DNA from: Phycisphaerae bacterium
Lineage (GTDB): Bacteria; Chloroflexota; Anaerolineae; 4572-78; J111
Direction of reading: 5' to 3'
NCBI GenBank assembly: GCA_028285035.1
Contig: JANQQF010000008.1
Span: 1-12,744 of the forward strand
DNA: 12,744 bases
Shown: one piece after another, positions 6,626-12,744 of the stretch
Numbering within the stretch: the first letter of the stretch is position 1
Layout of the letters: each line of letters opens with the position of its first letter
Position numbers and translations under genes: made by a program
The notes under the pieces: generated by a model
Told to the model about the DNA's origin: nothing
The model's database searches: none
What the model saw: the letters and a program-made list of their open reading frames with translations, nothing else

Positions 6626-6653
6626 TGGAAGTGCGTGTGAGTCATTGCCGTAA
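6472..6653 (+). pseudogene. Excalibur-like cysteine-rich domain fragment, frameshifted
   Basis: In the frame one base behind the tail-fibre frame, the sequence reads ...EEQPTPSSNEAVCSCSG, then NCSDFGTHVSAQACYNYC and GDPHR. This matches the cysteine-rich stretch preceding Excalibur motifs on secreted Chloroflexota proteins, with a Pro/Ser linker in front. At about 6619 the frame breaks. One base back, GAT GAT GGA ... TAA (6621-6653) encodes DDGSACESLP, the classic Excalibur calcium-binding ending (D-x-D-G-x-x-C-E). One inserted base restores HR-x-DDGSACESLP. The GTG at 6472 is not supported by a ribosome binding site. The fragment was probably the C-terminus of a longer exported protein, now joined to the broken fibre gene. 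Confidence 0.65.
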
Positions 6654-6708
6654 GTAGGGCGAGGGTGCTCCACTTCATTTACAACTTCTCACACCTAAAT
6701 AATCGGGC

Positions 6709-8982
6709 TCAATCCCCTTGATCCAATTCACTTAATGATCGTCGAGCCTGATCCGCATACGGTGATTTGATTGCTTCAAAAATGCCCAAGGCCTGTTGCA
6801 TATATGATTTCGCTTTTTCCACCTCCCCCAAGGAATAGTAGGCGGTCCCCAGGTTCCCTAATCGATTACCCTCCCCTTGCCGGTGGCCGATCTCCCGACT
6901 GAGGGCTAAGGCTTGCTCATAATAGCCGATCGCTTTTTCCACCTCCCCCAAGGAAGAGTAGGCGTTCCCCAGGTTCCCTAATCGATTACCCTCCCCTTGC
7001 CGGTCGCCGATCTCCCGACTGATGGTTAAGGCTTGCTCGTGATAGCCAATCGCTTTTTCCACCTCCCCCAAGGAATAGTAGGCGGTCCCCAGGTTCCCTA
7101 ATCGATTACCCTCCCCTTGCTGGTGGCCGATCGCCCGACTGATGGCCAAGCCTTGCTCATAATAGCCGATCGCTTTTTCCACCTTCCCCAGGGCGCGGTA
7201 GGCGTTCCCCAGGCTCCCTAAATGATTACCCTCCCCTTGCCGATCGCCGATCTCCCGACTGATGGTTAAGGCTTGCTCGTGATAGCCAATCGCTTTTTCC
7301 ACCTCCCCCAAGGAAGAGTAGGCGGTCCCTAATTTTTGTAGAAAGGCACCTTCATCATAGCGATCTGCCTGCTCCTGAGCGGCCTGTCTGGCCAGGCTAG
7401 CCACCTCGATCCATTCCCGGCGATAACTGCCGACAAAGAAATAAGCATCCATCGCCCAGGCCAGCCGCGTCACCTCGGCCCAGCGTGCCACCGCCGCACA
7501 ATGGCCAATCAAGCGCAGCAGATGGGGCTGCTCCCGATTGATCTCCCGAAAACCTGCCGCCTGTTCTTTCACCCTGGCCCGGACCCACGCATCATAATAC
7601 CCCACCAAGCGGCCCAAATCCTCCTCCGCCAATTCCAGCCGCTCCCGAGCATAGGTATGGATCAGGGCGTGGCTGACTTCATAGCGGTCACCATCTCGCA
7701 ACAACAAGCCATAACTCACCAACTGATCCAAAGCACGCCGCAACTCACCCTCAGGCAAGGCCAGCGCCGCCGCCAACACCGCTCGGCTCAAGGGAGCCAA
7801 GGCCAGCCGCCCAGCCACGGCCAACACCTGCCCGGCTGTGTCACCCACTTGGGCCACACTCCGCTTGATCAAACGGTTGACATTCTCCTCACGATGCGTC
7901 CCTTGGTTCAAGGCCTCAAGCGGGGTCTGCCCCAGCCAAGTGAGATAGGCCGGGGCTGGCTCTCGCTTTTGTTTCAAGTAACGCCCCACCAACCGCACCG
8001 CCAACGGCAAGCCATCCACCACCACACAAATCCGGGTCACCGCCTCATCATCCTCGGCGTAGCTTTGGCCCCAGGCCTTGAGCAGCTTAATCGCTTCAGG
8101 CAAGGGCAACCGCTCGATATCCCGCCACTGACCGGTGGCACTTTCATTATTCCGACTGGTCACCAGACCGCCACAGCCGCCCAACACCTGCTGCACCGCC
8201 GCCAGATTATCCGCATCCTCCGCCCCATCCAGCACCACCAGCACCCGCTTCCCGGCCAAGGCGCGCTGGGCGGCCGCTTGAGGGGTGGGCAAGGGCTCCT
8301 CGCCAAAGGTACGGGCAATATGCTCCAGGGCAAAGTCAACCTGGGATTGGTTGTAAAAGCTGTGAAAGATGATCCCATCGGGGAAGCGCTCAGGGGGGGT
8401 GTCAGCGGGGGCCAAGGTCCAAATCGCCTCTGCCGCCAGGGCTGTCTTGCCAATCCCGCCGGGACCACACAGGGTGGCAACCTTGCCGGGTTGCAGGTCA
8501 GTCAGCAGTTGCTTCAGCTCATTGTCCCGATCGGTGAAGTGCTCCGCCCGAGGGGGGCGTTGTAGGGGCTGCCCCAAGGGCGAGCGACCCAAATAGTTGT
8601 GGATTGTGGTCGTTTGATCCCCACCGACAATATCACCACCGGCCGTAACACTGGCATCCAGGTGATCGACTTCCGCTTCTCCGCTGCCTGTATTATTGAT
8701 CGTGACCCCGCCGATTGAACGGTGATCGCCCCCTGATGATGGCGCTTTCGTTTCCTTATCTGATCCCAATAGCCCACTCAGATTACTGACGATCGAAATG
8801 ATCGCCTCCACAAAGACCACAACCGCCACAATTGCCCCAGCCAGCCTAAACAATCTTGTCCCCCAAGGGCTCGGTAGCATTGGAATAAGAAAGTAATCGA
8901 CAGCGATAAAGATAAACAAACCAGCGGCCAGGCCAAGGGCCGTAATGGCGATAATGTGAACTGTTTTATTGTTTGATCTCAT
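6709..8982 (-). CDS. Membrane-anchored STAND (NB-ARC-type) NTPase with TPR repeats
   Basis: The 757-residue product has two N-terminal membrane helices (about 9-33 and 45-65). A Gly/Asp-rich linker follows (about 90-131, with TAGGDIVGGDQTTT), of a kind common before bacterial STAND modules. The NTPase begins near 147 (HFTDRDNELKQL), with P-loop GPGGIGKT (173-180), Walker B VLVVLDGAED (247-256), a sensor-like TSRNN (275-279) and GLPLA (324-328). A winged-helix region lies at about 380-450. From about 545, five 40-residue TPR units run to the C-terminus. STAND proteins are switches that oligomerise when the repeats sense a ligand; many bacterial ones act in antiviral immunity. No N-terminal enzyme (TIR, nuclease, protease) is seen, so the membrane helices may be the effector or an anchor. 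ATG 8982 has no good ribosome binding site; see the in-frame leader at 8989-9030. It is convergent with the tail-fibre-like gene. Confidence 0.92.
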   Translation of the reverse strand: MRSNNKTVHIIAITALGLAAGLFIFIAVDYFLIPMLPSPWGTRLFRLAGAIVAVVVFVEAIISIVSNLSGLLGSDKETKAPSSGGDHRSIGGVTINNTGSGEAEVDHLDASVTAGGDIVGGDQTTTIHNYLGRSPLGQPLQRPPRAEHFTDRDNELKQLLTDLQPGKVATLCGPGGIGKTALAAEAIWTLAPADTPPERFPDGIIFHSFYNQSQVDFALEHIARTFGEEPLPTPQAAAQRALAGKRVLVVLDGAEDADNLAAVQQVLGGCGGLVTSRNNESATGQWRDIERLPLPEAIKLLKAWGQSYAEDDEAVTRICVVVDGLPLAVRLVGRYLKQKREPAPAYLTWLGQTPLEALNQGTHREENVNRLIKRSVAQVGDTAGQVLAVAGRLALAPLSRAVLAAALALPEGELRRALDQLVSYGLLLRDGDRYEVSHALIHTYARERLELAEEDLGRLVGYYDAWVRARVKEQAAGFREINREQPHLLRLIGHCAAVARWAEVTRLAWAMDAYFFVGSYRREWIEVASLARQAAQEQADRYDEGAFLQKLGTAYSSLGEVEKAIGYHEQALTISREIGDRQGEGNHLGSLGNAYRALGKVEKAIGYYEQGLAISRAIGHQQGEGNRLGNLGTAYYSLGEVEKAIGYHEQALTISREIGDRQGEGNRLGNLGNAYSSLGEVEKAIGYYEQALALSREIGHRQGEGNRLGNLGTAYYSLGEVEKAKSYMQQALGIFEAIKSPYADQARRSLSELDQGD
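6811..7330 (-). repeat. Five near-identical 120-bp TPR-encoding DNA repeats
   Basis: The block beginning CGCTTTTTCCACC starts at 6811, 6931, 7051, 7171 and 7291, exactly 120 bases apart. Each unit encodes one 40-residue TPR (GEVEKAIGYYEQAL...ISREIG...QGEGNRLGNLG.AY). Copies differ at only a few positions over most of their length, including at silent sites. This points to recent duplication or gene conversion within the gene. Confidence 0.93.
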
Positions 8983-8988
8983 CGATGA

Positions 8989-9030
8989 TTACCCGCAGTT
9001 TTTTGCTAAAGTTGAGCCAGACAAGATCAT
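8989..9030 (-). CDS. 13-codon leader frame in frame with the STAND gene (or its interrupted true start)
   Basis: On the minus strand ATG at 9030-9028 opens a frame reading MILSGSTLAKNCG and ending at TAA (8991-8989). It has the best ribosome binding site in the region: AAGGGAGGAG (9038-9047), seven bases before the ATG. The next codons are TCA TCG ATG, and that ATG is the start of the STAND gene in the same frame. So a single stop codon separates a well-initiated leader from the large gene. Either the TAA is a nonsense change in an originally longer STAND protein, or this is a coupled leader whose ribosomes reinitiate six bases on. Read-through is also possible. Confidence 0.5.
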   Translation of the reverse strand: MILSGSTLAKNCG

Positions 9031-9070
9031 TATATATCTCCTCCCTTAACTTGTCTATACCGATTTAACT

Positions 9071-9385
9071 GTGATTAACCAGCTTCAGAGGAAATACGAG
9101 ACTAGCAAAATCTACCAGATGAAGTTGATCATCAAGGGGACAAAATCTAACAGCTTTGGCTTGCCTGCTCAATTTATAAATGGGGATGTCACATACCTAC
9201 CACTGATCAAGTTTAGCCAAACAACTAAAGAACAACCGTTCTTTTGGCTAATTGCCCCTCACTCGAATCGCCCTATCATACATTTAACTGCCAGGATGAT
9301 CTATCAGAACATTTGGTCTAACCATCGTCACAAGGGGAAGGTTAAGATCAAGATGAGACGACTAGGTCCAATCGCTTTTATCTAA
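9071..9385 (+). CDS. Small hypothetical protein, weakly supported
   Basis: This is an open frame of 104 codons starting at GTG 9071, with an alternative ATG at 9119 giving about 88 residues (MKLIIKGTKSNSFG...). Neither start has a clear ribosome binding site. The product is basic towards its C-terminus (NHRHKGKVKIKMRRLG), has no membrane segment and matches no family I know. Amino-acid composition and codon use look natural. It is divergent from the STAND gene, with about 40 bases between its GTG and the leader ATG at 9030, so the STAND promoter would fall inside or next to its start. It may be a chance frame. Confidence 0.3.
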   Translation: MINQLQRKYETSKIYQMKLIIKGTKSNSFGLPAQFINGDVTYLPLIKFSQTTKEQPFFWLIAPHSNRPIIHLTARMIYQNIWSNHRHKGKVKIKMRRLGPIAFI

Positions 9386-9480
9386 AAAACATTGTCCATA
9401 TAATTTCCAGTTTTGTAAAAACTAGCGGTTCGGTGGCTTTTATTTTTACTTCATCAGGTCGGCATTCCCCCGCACCTCCG

Positions 9481-9536
9481 TCACGAAATCAACGCCGAAT
9501 CAGCAGACCTCGCTACTTCGGTAACAAATTTCGTGA
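9481..9536. repeat. Nested inverted repeat next to a tRNA 3' half
   Basis: TCACGAAAT (9481-9489) pairs perfectly with ATTTCGTGA (9528-9536). Inside it CCGAA (9495-9499) pairs with TTCGG (9517-9521). There is no T-run after it, so it is not a normal terminator. It ends only seven bases before the tRNA-like sequence. It could be a recombination or excisionase binding site, or a structured RNA end. Confidence 0.6.
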
Positions 9537-9542
9537 TTCCAT

Positions 9543-9584
9543 TTCCTAAACCTTGTGTCGCAGGTTCGATTCCTGCCGGGGGCA
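9543..9584 (+). other. tRNA 3'-half remnant, candidate attachment site
   Basis: The plus strand has a perfect T-arm: stem GCAGG (9560-9564), loop TTCGATT and stem CCTGC (9572-9576). An acceptor 3' strand CGGGGGC (9577-9583) and discriminator A (9584) follow. Upstream, TTCCTAA (9543-9549) could be the anticodon loop, with the 3' anticodon strand and variable region after it, but no paired 5' anticodon strand or D-arm exists. It is 23/25 identical to the minus-strand remnant at 3629-3653 across T-arm and acceptor. By orientation, any element inserted here would lie to its left. Confidence 0.55.
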
Positions 9585-9744
9585 TTTTGATTTTCCACTT
9601 GTACTCACCAAAAGATTGACTGCTCTATTTGTGTATTTTTCGAAGACCGCATTTTTAGAGTGAAAGTGATATAAATTTAGCCAGTGATTATAAAGAAATT
9701 AAGCAAAAAATAGTCTGAGGAGATAGCCCCCTAAGCCTAACAGA

Positions 9745-9773
9745 TTGACCATTCCGACACTTTCTTCTATGAT
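9745..9773 (+). promoter_or_regulatory. Sigma-70-type promoter for hsdM-hsdS
   Basis: TTGACC (9745-9750) and TATGAT (9768-9773) are separated by exactly 17 bases, close to consensus. Transcription would start near 9780, leaving a leader of about 28 bases before hsdM. Confidence 0.75.
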
Positions 9774-9807
9774 ACAGTATATTCTAATACCATCTTAAGG
9801 AACATCT

Positions 9808-11409
9808 ATGCTCACAGGCGATATTCGCAATCAAGTTGACAGTATTTGGAACAGCTTCTGGACTGGCGGCGTCTCCAACCCTCTGGAAGTGATTGAGCAG
9901 CTCACTTATCTCCTTTTTATCAAGCGGCTCGATGAGGTGCACACCGTGCGCGAACGCAAAGCCCACACCTTTGGCAAGCCCATTGAAACGCCGATCTTTC
10001 TTGAGGGCTTTTATGATGAAGAGAAAGGGTGGCGGTATGAAGATCTGCGTTGGAGCCGCTTCAAAAACTTTGAGCCGACCAAAATGCACCAGGTCATCGA
10101 TGAGGCCGTTTTCCCCTTTATCAAATCGATGGGGACCGAGGAGTCGGCTTTTGCCAAGCATATGAAGGATGCCCGCTTTATGCTGCCCGTTGACAAGGCT
10201 AGTCTGTTGGCTAGCGTGGTCGATAAGCTAGACGCCATCGAGATGGAGGATCGGGACACCAAGGGCGATTTGTATGAGTATTTGTTGAGCAAGCTGGCCA
10301 CCGCCGGACAAAACGGCCAGTTTCGCACCCCGCGCCACATCATCAAAATGATGGTTGAGATGATCGCACCCAAGCCCACCGACATCATCTGCGACCCAGC
10401 CTGTGGCACGGCAGGCTTCCTTATCGCCAGCAACGAATATATACGCGAGCACTATCCTGGCATCTTCACCGATGAAGCCCTGCGTCGTCATTATGAAGAG
10501 GGGATGTTCCACGGCTTCGACTTTGACAGCACGATGCTGCGGGTGGCCGCAATGAATATGCTGCTGCACGGTATCGAAAAACCGGCCATCATCAACCACG
10601 ACAGCCTGGCCCAAGGCTATGGCGAAGCGGCTGAGGCCTTCTCTGTGATTCTGGCCAATCCCCCTTTTGCTGGGTCGCTTGATTATGAGAGCACGGCCAA
10701 GGACTTGCTACAAGTGGTCAAAACCAAAAAGACCGAGCTCCTCTTTTTAGCCCTCTTCCTGCGGCTCCTCAAGCCTGGGGGCCAGGCTGCGGTGATTGTA
10801 CCGGATGGGGTCCTCTTTGGCTCTAGCAAGGCCCACAAAACGCTGCGCCAGATGATCGTGGAGGAGCATAAGCTGGACGCGGTGATCTCGATGCCCTCGG
10901 GTGTTTTCAAACCCTACGCCGGGGTCTCCACCGCCATCCTCTTCTTCACCCGCACCGACAGCGGTGGCACCGACCAAGTCTGGTTCTACGATATGCAGGC
11001 CGATGGCTACTCCCTCGATGACAAGCGCACCCCGCTCATCCCGCAAGATATTCCAGAAGAACCCGCCACGCCTTCACCCCAGATGGCCCTGCCCTTGGCC
11101 GAACCTACACCCGAGCCTGAACCTGCCCAAACCGACGATGATCTCCACAGCAAAACCAACATCCCCGACATCCTGGCTCGCTGGGCTAACCGAGCCGCCG
11201 AAGCTGATCGCCAACGCACTGACCAATCCTTTATGGTCCCCAAAACTGAAATCGCCGAGAATGATTACGACCTCAGCATCAACCGCTACAAAGAGATTGT
11301 CTACGAGGAGATCGAGTACGATCCCCCACTGGTTATTTTGGATGAGCTGGCCCAGTTGGAGGCCGAGATTCAGCAGGGGATGGCTGAGTTGCGGGAGATG
11401 TTGGGATGA
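9808..11409 (+). CDS. hsdM: Type I restriction-modification methyltransferase subunit HsdM
   Basis: The 533-residue protein transfers a methyl group from S-adenosylmethionine to the N6 of adenine in the site chosen by HsdS. It works as part of an M2S complex, or with HsdR in the restriction complex. Residues about 1-145 are the HsdM_N helical domain (QLTYLLFIKRLDE at 31-43). The catalytic N6_Mtase domain follows, with the SAM-binding motif DPACGTAGF (196-204) and the catalytic NPPF (284-287). A Pro/Glu-rich linker (about 416-445) precedes the C-terminal helices that hold HsdS. The length is normal and both motifs are intact. ATG 9808 has AAGGA at 9797-9801. Its stop overlaps the start of hsdS (ATGA), so the two are coupled. 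hsdR is not in the window and may lie downstream. Confidence 0.96.
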   Translation: MLTGDIRNQVDSIWNSFWTGGVSNPLEVIEQLTYLLFIKRLDEVHTVRERKAHTFGKPIETPIFLEGFYDEEKGWRYEDLRWSRFKNFEPTKMHQVIDEAVFPFIKSMGTEESAFAKHMKDARFMLPVDKASLLASVVDKLDAIEMEDRDTKGDLYEYLLSKLATAGQNGQFRTPRHIIKMMVEMIAPKPTDIICDPACGTAGFLIASNEYIREHYPGIFTDEALRRHYEEGMFHGFDFDSTMLRVAAMNMLLHGIEKPAIINHDSLAQGYGEAAEAFSVILANPPFAGSLDYESTAKDLLQVVKTKKTELLFLALFLRLLKPGGQAAVIVPDGVLFGSSKAHKTLRQMIVEEHKLDAVISMPSGVFKPYAGVSTAILFFTRTDSGGTDQVWFYDMQADGYSLDDKRTPLIPQDIPEEPATPSPQMALPLAEPTPEPEPAQTDDDLHSKTNIPDILARWANRAAEADRQRTDQSFMVPKTEIAENDYDLSINRYKEIVYEEIEYDPPLVILDELAQLEAEIQQGMAELREMLG

Positions 11410-12599
11410 GTTGGTTACAAACCAAGCTGTCTGAAATTGCAGAAATAAATCCAAAGTACGTAATTGGAAAAACCGCGAATCTAGGGCAAGCGGTATCTTT
11501 TGTGCCGATGGCCTCTGTTTCCGAACAAACTTTCAAGATTGAAGATGAGCAGGAACGGTTGCTAAAAGATGTACGTAAAGGATTTACCCCCTTCAAAAAT
11601 GATGATGTTATCATTGCCAAAATAACACCCTGTTTTGAAAATGGAAAAGTCGCTCTCGTAGATATTAAGCACGAAATAGGTTTTGGTTCAACAGAATTTC
11701 ACGTGCTTCGAGCAAACAAAAAACATCTTGATCCGAGATACCTGTATCATTTCGTTCGCAAAGATGATATTCGTTTCATTGGTGAAAAACGAATGACTGG
11801 AAGTGCTGGTCAAAAACGTGTACCAAAAGTATTTTGGGAGCAATTAAAAATCCCCCTGCCCCCCCTCGCCGAGCAGCAACGCATCGCGGCGATTTTGGAC
11901 CAGGCCGATGCTCTCCGCGCCAAACGCCGCGCCGCTCTCGCCAAACTGGACACGCTACTTCAGGCCACCTTTTTGGAGATGTTTGGCGATCCGGTCACAA
12001 ATCCGATGGGGTGGGAGGTTGTTGAGCTTGGAGAGCTGTTAAATTTTGTTACTAGCGGTTCACGTGGCTGGGCAAAATATTATTCAGATCAAGGCACCCG
12101 GTTTATACGTTCACTGGATGTACAAATGAATCATATCTCTAATGAAGATGTAGTTTATGTAAATGCCCCTGAAACGGCAGAAGCAAAACGAACACGTGTC
12201 AAGCCAAATGACGTATTGTTGACAATTACTGGCTCAAGAATTGGACGTGTATCAACTGTGCCTTGTTCTTTTGAAGAAGGAAATATTAGCCAACACGTTG
12301 CGATTCTACGACTGAATGAGTCTAAAATTTATCCTCGATTCGTTTCTATGTTTTTGTCACTGGATAAAGGTGGACAACGCCAAATTGCACAAACTGCTTA
12401 CGGTCAAACCAAGCCAGGACTAAACTTTCAACAAATAAAATCATTTCAACTGCCGTATCCACCGATGGAGAAGCAAAAAATCTTCCTGGACTTTTGGGAC
12501 AAATTTGAAATTCAGGTTAGCAAGATGAAACAGTCGAGTACGCACCTCGACAACCTGTTCCATTCGCTGCAACAACGGGCGTTTCAGGGGACGTTGTAG
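11406..12599 (+). CDS. hsdS: Type I restriction-modification specificity subunit HsdS
   Basis: The 397-residue protein chooses the DNA target for the type I complex. Target recognition domain 1 covers about residues 1-148 and the central conserved region about 149-200 (PLPPLAEQQRIAAILDQADAL then a long helix to LEMFGDP). Domain 2 covers about 201-348, and the distal conserved region about 349-397 (PYPPMEKQKIF... to LFHSLQQRAFQGTL). Each domain reads one half of a split target; the helices set the gap. The start ATG overlaps the hsdM stop. The central helix DNA is clearly GC-rich, whereas both recognition domains are AT-rich, a mosaic expected from domain swapping. The length is near the usual 400-450, with no frameshift. 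Confidence 0.95.
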   Translation: MSWLQTKLSEIAEINPKYVIGKTANLGQAVSFVPMASVSEQTFKIEDEQERLLKDVRKGFTPFKNDDVIIAKITPCFENGKVALVDIKHEIGFGSTEFHVLRANKKHLDPRYLYHFVRKDDIRFIGEKRMTGSAGQKRVPKVFWEQLKIPLPPLAEQQRIAAILDQADALRAKRRAALAKLDTLLQATFLEMFGDPVTNPMGWEVVELGELLNFVTSGSRGWAKYYSDQGTRFIRSLDVQMNHISNEDVVYVNAPETAEAKRTRVKPNDVLLTITGSRIGRVSTVPCSFEEGNISQHVAILRLNESKIYPRFVSMFLSLDKGGQRQIAQTAYGQTKPGLNFQQIKSFQLPYPPMEKQKIFLDFWDKFEIQVSKMKQSSTHLDNLFHSLQQRAFQGTL

Positions 12600-12604
12600 G
12601 GGGT

Positions 12605-12691
12605 GGGGGTGTTCTACCCCCCTCAGTCCCCCCTGCAAGGGGGGAGGGGTCTGGCTCCCCTCCCGGTGGGAGTGGGGCAATGCGTAGCATT
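12605..12691. repeat. Cluster of four small hairpins after hsdS (REP/MITE-like)
   Basis: Four consecutive inverted repeats occur. They are GGGGGT/ACCCCC (12605-12621), CCCCCC/GGGGGG with loop TGCAA (12628-12644), a TCCC/GGGA stem extended by CCCC/GGGG with a bulge (12657-12677), and AATGC/GCATT around GTA (12679-12691). GC-rich intergenic repeats of this kind are usually multicopy. None has a T-run, so a classical terminator role is weak, though the first hairpin may help end the hsd transcript. The last 50 bases hold nothing I recognise. Confidence 0.6.
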
Positions 12692-12744
12692 GTGGGGAGG
12701 GCGAACTCTTCAATCACCCAGCGGGTCGCGGTTAGTGGGGTGTT

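Larger units (their letters stand above)
9386..9807. other. Gene-free region between the small frame and hsdM
   Basis: These 422 bases contain no credible gene. They hold the nested hairpin (9481-9536), the tRNA 3' half (9543-9584), an AT-rich stretch (about 9585-9720) in which I see nothing definite, and the hsdM promoter (9745-9773). Confidence 0.7.

Noticed and set aside
7501..8565. Long plus-strand open frame (354 codons) opposite the STAND gene
   Set aside because: It is antisense to clear NB-ARC motifs, its composition (rich in Q, H, P, G) is typical of shadow frames in GC-rich DNA, and it has no domain or ribosome binding site.
9466..9584. Complete tRNA with 5' strand TCCCCCG at 9466-9472 pairing with CGGGGGC
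   Set aside because: Six of seven acceptor pairs fit, but the length is about 119 bases, there is no D-arm and no anticodon stem, and a separate hairpin fills the middle.

Overview
The window looks like accessory DNA from a member of the Chloroflexota or a close relative. The main clues are the secreted protein ending in VYLPLVIK, a C-terminal signature common on exported Chloroflexota proteins, and the Excalibur-like cysteine-rich fragment, the membrane-anchored STAND/TPR protein and the GC-rich intergenic hairpins. This assignment is an inference from style. No rRNA, complete tRNA or housekeeping gene is present to confirm it.

Layout. 205-1452 (+) is an exported beta-rich protein. 1687-2946 is a complete IS3-family insertion sequence, with orfA and orfB joined by a -1 frameshift and recognisable terminal inverted repeats but no target duplication. 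Directly against its right end lies the C-terminal stub of a TIR-domain protein (2948-3124), whose N-terminal part is missing. 3185-3606 is a small membrane-anchored NTF2-like gene broken by one frameshift. 3629-3672 (-) is the 3' half of a tRNA next to a bidirectional terminator. 3833-5333 is a two-gene overlapping operon of unrecognised membrane proteins. 5365-5509 is a control region (promoter, operator-like palindrome, repeats, intrinsic terminator) before a phage tail-fibre-like gene (5510-6625). That gene is fused out of frame to a decayed Excalibur-like fragment. 6709-8982 (-) is a STAND NTPase with five TPR units that are almost identical at DNA level. 9386-9807 has no gene but holds a nested hairpin, a second tRNA 3' half (9543-9584, +) and a good promoter for hsdM-hsdS (9808-12599), a type I restriction-modification methylase and specificity pair. 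hsdR is not in the window. The end (12605-12691) is a cluster of small hairpins.

How it fits together. The TIR remnant, the STAND NTPase, the type I R-M genes, the IS and the tRNA-end remnants make this look like a defence or mobile island. The two tRNA 3' halves point outward from 3.67-9.54 kb, the geometry expected if that interval was delivered by tRNA-targeting recombinases, although no integrase is present. Several genes have lost single bases (NTF2-like gene, Excalibur fragment, possibly the tail-fibre junction). This means either active decay or uncorrected sequence errors. The best candidates for undescribed biology are the two-gene membrane operon at 3833-5333, and the STAND gene, whose best ribosome binding site serves a 13-codon reading frame that lies in frame with it and is separated by a single stop codon.
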